The notes under the pieces were generated by a model. That model saw only the letters and a list, made by a program, of their open reading frames with translations. It did not search any database and was not told the DNA's origin. Position numbers and translations under genes: made by a program. Positions 62,168-64,000 of a stretch of 64,000 bases of DNA are shown piece after piece; the first letter of the stretch is position 1, and every line of letters begins with the position of its first letter. Origin of the DNA: Gallibacterium trehalosifermentans (GTDB lineage Bacteria; Pseudomonadota; Gammaproteobacteria; Enterobacterales; Pasteurellaceae); assembly GCF_042433055.1 (NCBI RefSeq), contig NZ_JBHLWB010000009.1, forward strand, positions 230,650 through 294,649, written 5' to 3'.

Positions 62168-63544
62168 TTACAACAAAATTAAGGAAAGTAGATAAACGGT
62201 TAAAATACCAACAACTCCCATAATAAACGTCAATGCGGTTTGTGTTCGATAACCTTGTTGCGGTGTTAATTTGGTAAAATTAGTTACAACCCAATAATAG
62301 CTATCATTGGCGTGAGATACACACATTGCACCAGATGAAATTGCCATAACAGTTAAAGCGGCGGCGATTTCTGATGTCAGCTCTAAGGCACTCATTAATG
62401 AATCACCTACATTAAACATTCCCATGATTGATGCGGTCGTGATAATGGCAACCGTAGAACTTCCTTGAGCTGTTTTTAAAATAGCAGAAATAATAAATGG
62501 GAAGAAAATTCCAGCCGTACTAATTACTTGCGCATTTTGTTTGATATATTCGACAAAACCTGCTTCAGTAATGACTTTTCCTAAGACCCCACCTGCCGCA
62601 GTGATAAAGAGAATTGGACCAACAATTTTTAGCGTTTCATTGGTAATTGTGTCAAACTCACTGATTTTTTTCGTATTCACTAGCAGAAGAATAGCAAAGA
62701 TAACACCTGTTGCAAGTGCGATAATTGGATTACCTAAGAAGCTGATTAATATTGCAAAACTCCCTGTAAAACCGACAATTTTAATGATAGATCCTAATGC
62801 CATTAATGTAATTGGAATAAAAATGGGCGCTAAACTTAAAAAAGTATTTGGTAATTGTCCATATTGCTTGATCAAGTCATCATAATTTTTGATAAGTATT
62901 TCATCGCAAGTATTTTCTTCAATATGAACTGTTTTGCTGGTATATCTGGCAAAAAAGTAACTGGCTATTAAAACTGGAATAGAAACAACAATTCCCAGAC
63001 CAATGACTAAAAGTAAATTATTACCTAAGCCAACAGCACCAGCTGCAGCAATGGGACCTGGTGTTGGGGGAATAAAAACATGAGCTGCATATAAACCAGC
63101 ACTTAATGCAACCGCCATACCAACAGGGTTCGCTGATATTTTTTTATAAATAGCTTCTCGAATAGGGTTTAATACAACAAAACCACTATCACAAAATACA
63201 GGGATACCAACAATCCAGCCCATAATTAACATTGCTAATTCAGGGTTTTTCTGCCCAACGATTCTTACGACAAGATCTGCCAATTTGAGTGCAGCACCAG
63301 TTTTTTCTAAAACAGTTCCGATAATGGCACCAAAGATAATGACGATACCGATAGTTTTAAATGTACCACTGAATCCATCGCCAATAATAGTTGGAATTTT
63401 TGTTAAATCGATACCAGCGATTAAAGCCAATAGAAAAGAAATAGACATTAAAGCTAAAAATGGGTGGACCTTAAATTTTGCGATCATTAGGATCATTATT
63501 ATGATTGCGATAATAAAGCAGATAAGCAATATGAAACCACTCAT
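62168..63544 (-). CDS. GntP-family organic acid permease
   Basis: A 458-residue symporter of the gluconate:H+ (GntP) family with about twelve to fourteen spans. Typical segments are TLAIIGDGFSGT-like residues near 50, GIPVFCDSGFVVLNPI, GLYAAHVFIPPTPGPIAAAG and the C-terminal SHANDSYYWVVTNF. Given the adjacent glycerate kinase and diacid-type regulator, its substrate is likely D-glycerate or a related sugar acid. The ATG at 63544 follows aaggag directly; an upstream GTG overlaps that site. Confidence 0.9.
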   Translation of the reverse strand: MSGFILLICFIIAIIIMILMIAKFKVHPFLALMSISFLLALIAGIDLTKIPTIIGDGFSGTFKTIGIVIIFGAIIGTVLEKTGAALKLADLVVRIVGQKNPELAMLIMGWIVGIPVFCDSGFVVLNPIREAIYKKISANPVGMAVALSAGLYAAHVFIPPTPGPIAAAGAVGLGNNLLLVIGLGIVVSIPVLIASYFFARYTSKTVHIEENTCDEILIKNYDDLIKQYGQLPNTFLSLAPIFIPITLMALGSIIKIVGFTGSFAILISFLGNPIIALATGVIFAILLLVNTKKISEFDTITNETLKIVGPILFITAAGGVLGKVITEAGFVEYIKQNAQVISTAGIFFPFIISAILKTAQGSSTVAIITTASIMGMFNVGDSLMSALELTSEIAAALTVMAISSGAMCVSHANDSYYWVVTNFTKLTPQQGYRTQTALTFIMGVVGILTVYLLSLILL

Positions 63545-63636
63545 ATAGAACACTCCTTATAATTTAGATGAACTATCGAAATTATTGCTATTAATTGTGC
63601 AAAAATCTTTGTATAGATAAACAATAAAAAGCTTTT

Positions 63637-64000
63637 TTATCTATTATTTATTGTGGTTTTGGACAATGATGTATCTAGGATTGTACTTAAATATAAGATA
63701 AATAGATCATTTATATCATTGAATTTTAAATGGGTTAGCTGCTCAATTTTCTTTAAACGATAACGTAATGTATTGGTATGAATAAATAGTTTTTCACTTG
63801 TGAGAGTGAGATCACAGTTTGATAAAAAATATTGTTGTAAGGTTTTACGCAGTTGATAGGTATGAGAGTGTTTTTCTAATTCTTGTATTGGCTTGAGTAA
63901 TTCTTGTGCTTGCCAAGAGCCTGTTAATTTATCAGACTCGTGCCGTAAAACTCCGTCCTTCAGGGCGGAGATATAAGGCACAAACGGCGTAAGCCATTTC
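63637..64000 (-). pseudogene. cdaR: CdaR-type sugar diacid regulator, C-terminal part only, perhaps disrupted
   Basis: The minus-strand frame encodes the C-terminal helix-turn-helix of a PucR/CdaR-family activator: WQAQELLKPIQELEKHSH, then LRKTLQQYFLSNCDLTLTSEK and LFIHTNTLRYRLKKIEQLTH. It is orthologous in position to the regulator next to garK-gntP. Upstream of about residue WQAQ, the frame stays open to base 64000 but the sequence (VPYISALKDGVLRHESDK) is unlike CdaR. It overlaps a hairpin resembling the end of an IS200/IS605 element. So the gene may be truncated by an insertion; if not, it is simply cut by the window edge. The regulated genes lie just downstream. Confidence 0.6.
63940..63981. 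mobile_element. Possible IS200/IS605-type end (structured hairpin)
   Basis: A nested dyad has outer arms GTGCC and GGCAC and an inner stem CTCCGTCC with GGGCGGAG around a TTCA loop, followed by a second small stem ggcgtaagcc at 63985-63994. The CCGTCC-TTCA-GGGCGG hairpin is characteristic of the right end of IS200/IS605 elements with a tnpB gene, where it forms the end of the guide RNA. No transposase gene is within the window; it would lie beyond base 64000. Which strand the element would be on is unclear. Confidence 0.4.

Noticed and set aside
62541..62885. Plus-strand frame of 114 codons inside the gntP-type gene
   Set aside because: It is the complement of a membrane-protein gene, whose codon pattern commonly opens the opposite frame; there is no ribosome site.
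1..64000. CRISPR array, prophage, toxin-antitoxin pair or defence island
   Set aside because: No regularly spaced repeats, no cas, integrase or phage structural genes, and no small overlapping gene pair of toxin-antitoxin type were seen.

Overview
The window is a piece of the chromosome of an AT-rich gammaproteobacterium of the family Pasteurellaceae (Haemophilus/Pasteurella relatives). The evidence is gene content and gene order: argR divergent from mdh, serB next to a YtjB-type gene, sapABCDF, an iron/manganese ABC set of the YfeABCD type behind a Fur box, the block garK-gntP-cdaR, and one copy of the Haemophilus-type DNA uptake core inside a terminator. The tmRNA tag (ANDENYALAA) is identical to that of Escherichia coli. 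Almost everything is housekeeping sequence; there is no prophage, CRISPR array or defence island. Species cannot be named from the sequence alone.

Layout. 1-1343: bcr-like drug exporter (cut by the window edge) behind rsuA. 1456-1620: a possible small RNA. 1736-4006: maeB. 4007-4496: a poorly explained gap. 4497-4863: tmRNA gene ssrA. 4950-5843: Dyp-type peroxidase. 5922-9903: guaB, a HAD phosphatase and guaA, starting from a promoter with a PurR-like site. 9987-11732: ycaO. 11979-13354: argR and yfcH, divergent from mdh (13591-14523), with ARG boxes between them. 14691-17946: ilvE, then cvpA-purF under a near-consensus PurR operator. 18012-22668: dacB, greA with a leader hairpin, and the coupled pair ycjX-ycjF. 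22687-26017: an AT-rich, loosely packed stretch with an AraC regulator, a DUF417 membrane protein, YagU and a 580-base gap. 26018-31386: sapABCDF. 31490-37013: mscS, ytjB, serB-yajQ-DUF5363 and ligA. 37154-37230: a CAT-anticodon tRNA. 37415-38500: selD. 38784-44329: oppABCDF. 44479-49545: an acyl-CoA synthetase, brnQ, an NlpC/P60 lipoprotein and nfo. 49650-51653: a TorD-type chaperone, tRNA-Ser(TGA), yccA and tusE. 51663-55197: a Fur box and yfeABCD. 55204-59391: acyP, a YccT-type protein, mgsA, yccF and yccS. 59554-60891: rimO. 61019-64000: garK, gntP and the C-terminal end of a CdaR regulator that runs into a structured sequence resembling an IS200/IS605 end.

How the genes work together. 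Purine synthesis is represented twice (guaBA and cvpA-purF), each behind a PurR-like site. YcaO and RimO, which act on the same residue of ribosomal protein S12, lie about 48 kb apart. TusE and SelD belong to sulfur and selenium tRNA-modification pathways. Three peptide or metal importers (Sap, Opp, Yfe) account for 14 genes. The end of the window is a glycerate-use cassette whose regulator may be broken.

The points most worth a second look are the candidate small RNA before maeB, the greA leader hairpin, the apparent scarcity of uptake sequences, the aspartate in place of the catalytic glutamate of SapF, the ARG, PUR, Fur and CRP sites, the 28-base perfect palindrome after garK, and the possible IS200/IS605 junction in cdaR. 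I did not find a clearly new multi-gene system. No database search could be run, so all names rest on recognised motifs, lengths and gene order.
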